Made by a program: the position numbers and the translations under genes
The notes under the pieces: generated by a model
What the model saw: the letters and a program-made list of their open reading frames with translations, nothing else
What the model was told of the DNA's origin: nothing
Databases searched by the model: none
From: Alphaproteobacteria bacterium
GTDB lineage: Bacteria; Pseudomonadota; Alphaproteobacteria; SMXP01
Direction of reading: 5' to 3'
Assembly: GCA_004356335.1 (NCBI GenBank)
Contig: SMXP01000084.1
Location: 1-15,454 of the forward strand
Length of the DNA: 15,454 nucleotides
In this document: piece after piece, positions 15,295 to 15,454 of the stretch
Position numbering within the stretch: the stretch's first letter is position 1
How the letters are laid out: every line of letters begins with the position of its first letter

Positions 15295-15401
15295 GGTCTT
15301 TCCGGTTTTGATAGAATCAAAACCGGAAAGACCCTAAGTTATTGATTTGTCGTGTTTCCGGACGGAAAACCGGTGTCCACTTTTCCTGGAAACACTCTAG
15401 G
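15290..15401 (+). repeat. Two-hairpin intergenic repeat, copy D (perfect stem)
   Basis: The first hairpin is a perfect 23-bp stem (15290-15312 against 15316-15338) with an AGA loop; both arms are the long form (TTAGGGTCTTTCCGG). The second hairpin pairs GTGTTTCC (15352-15359) with GGAAACAC (15388-15395), with GGAAAA and TTTTCC inside, and the element ends in CTCTAGG. The sirtuin stop codon (15292-15294) is part of the first arm. No U-run follows, so it is not a standard intrinsic terminator. Confidence 0.95.
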
Positions 15402-15404
15402 AGG
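15399..15404 (+). promoter_or_regulatory. Ribosome binding site at the end of repeat D
   Basis: AGGAGG, a perfect anti-16S match, lies five bases before the ATG at 15410. Its first three bases are the end of the CTCTAGG terminus of repeat D. Confidence 0.85.
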
Positions 15405-15409
15405 AAGCG

Positions 15410-15454
15410 ATGCCGAGCAAATTGCCAGCGGAACAACGCACGCAAGTATTACGC
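15410..15454 (+). CDS. Partial CDS, possibly pterin-4a-carbinolamine dehydratase
   Basis: Fifteen codons (MPSKLPAEQRTQVLR) run off the end of the window behind a perfect ribosome binding site, so a real gene almost certainly starts here. The KLPAEQRTQVL pattern resembles the N terminus of bacterial 4a-hydroxytetrahydrobiopterin dehydratases (phhB type), which often open with a K-L-x-x-E-x-R stretch. Fifteen residues are too few for a firm name. Confidence 0.55.
   Translation, partial: MPSKLPAEQRTQVLR

Noticed and set aside
15290..15350. Classical intrinsic terminator after the sirtuin gene
   Set aside because: The hairpin is strong, but no run of T follows it; the downstream bases are GTTATTGATTTG. 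Termination there is possible but not of the standard type.

Overview
The window reads as an ordinary chromosomal stretch from an alphaproteobacterium. The case rests on three things: a DUF2794-type protein (a family I know only from Alphaproteobacteria), an alphaproteobacterial style of HtpG and of the ybbAP/tesA neighbourhood, and seven copies of a ~105-bp two-hairpin intergenic repeat that resembles the RIME-type intergenic elements of rhizobia. There is no transposase, integrase, phage gene, CRISPR array, tRNA or rRNA. I did not find a new multi-gene system; the most distinctive content is the repeat family and how its ends meet stop codons and ribosome binding sites.

Layout. Positions 1-79 hold a degenerate repeat tail running into the htpG stop. 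Positions 74-6983 are all minus strand: an ABC exporter cassette (GldA-like ATPase, GldF-like permease, GldG-like auxiliary protein, DUF4340 protein) whose genes overlap or nearly touch, followed by htpG (Hsp90). Positions 6984-7519 are mostly non-coding: repeat copy A, a decayed-looking stretch and a promoter for the next gene. Plus-strand genes follow: a class I SAM-dependent O-methyltransferase (7520-8185), repeat E1, DUF2794 (8344-8712) and repeat E2. E2 sits between DUF2794 and the convergent Bax-inhibitor-1 family membrane protein (8830-9549, minus). Repeat B separates that gene from ybbP (9798-12332, minus), which overlaps ybbA (12329-13066, minus). The divergently oriented tesA esterase (13189-13881, plus) is followed by repeat C, thpR (RNA 2',3'-cyclic phosphodiesterase), an overlapping class III-like sirtuin, repeat D, and the first 15 codons of one more gene.

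How the genes work together. Two separate ABC systems are present. The first, the Gld-type cassette, pairs a soluble ATPase and an ABC-2 permease with two membrane-anchored proteins that have large extracytoplasmic domains; its substrate is unknown. The second is the YbbA/YbbP pair of the FtsX/MacB superfamily next to a secreted SGNH esterase, a conserved arrangement that suggests YbbAP handles a lipid-like or hydrophobic compound on which TesA acts in the periplasm. The remaining genes are housekeeping or stress functions: chaperone, methyltransferase, RNA processing enzyme, protein deacylase.
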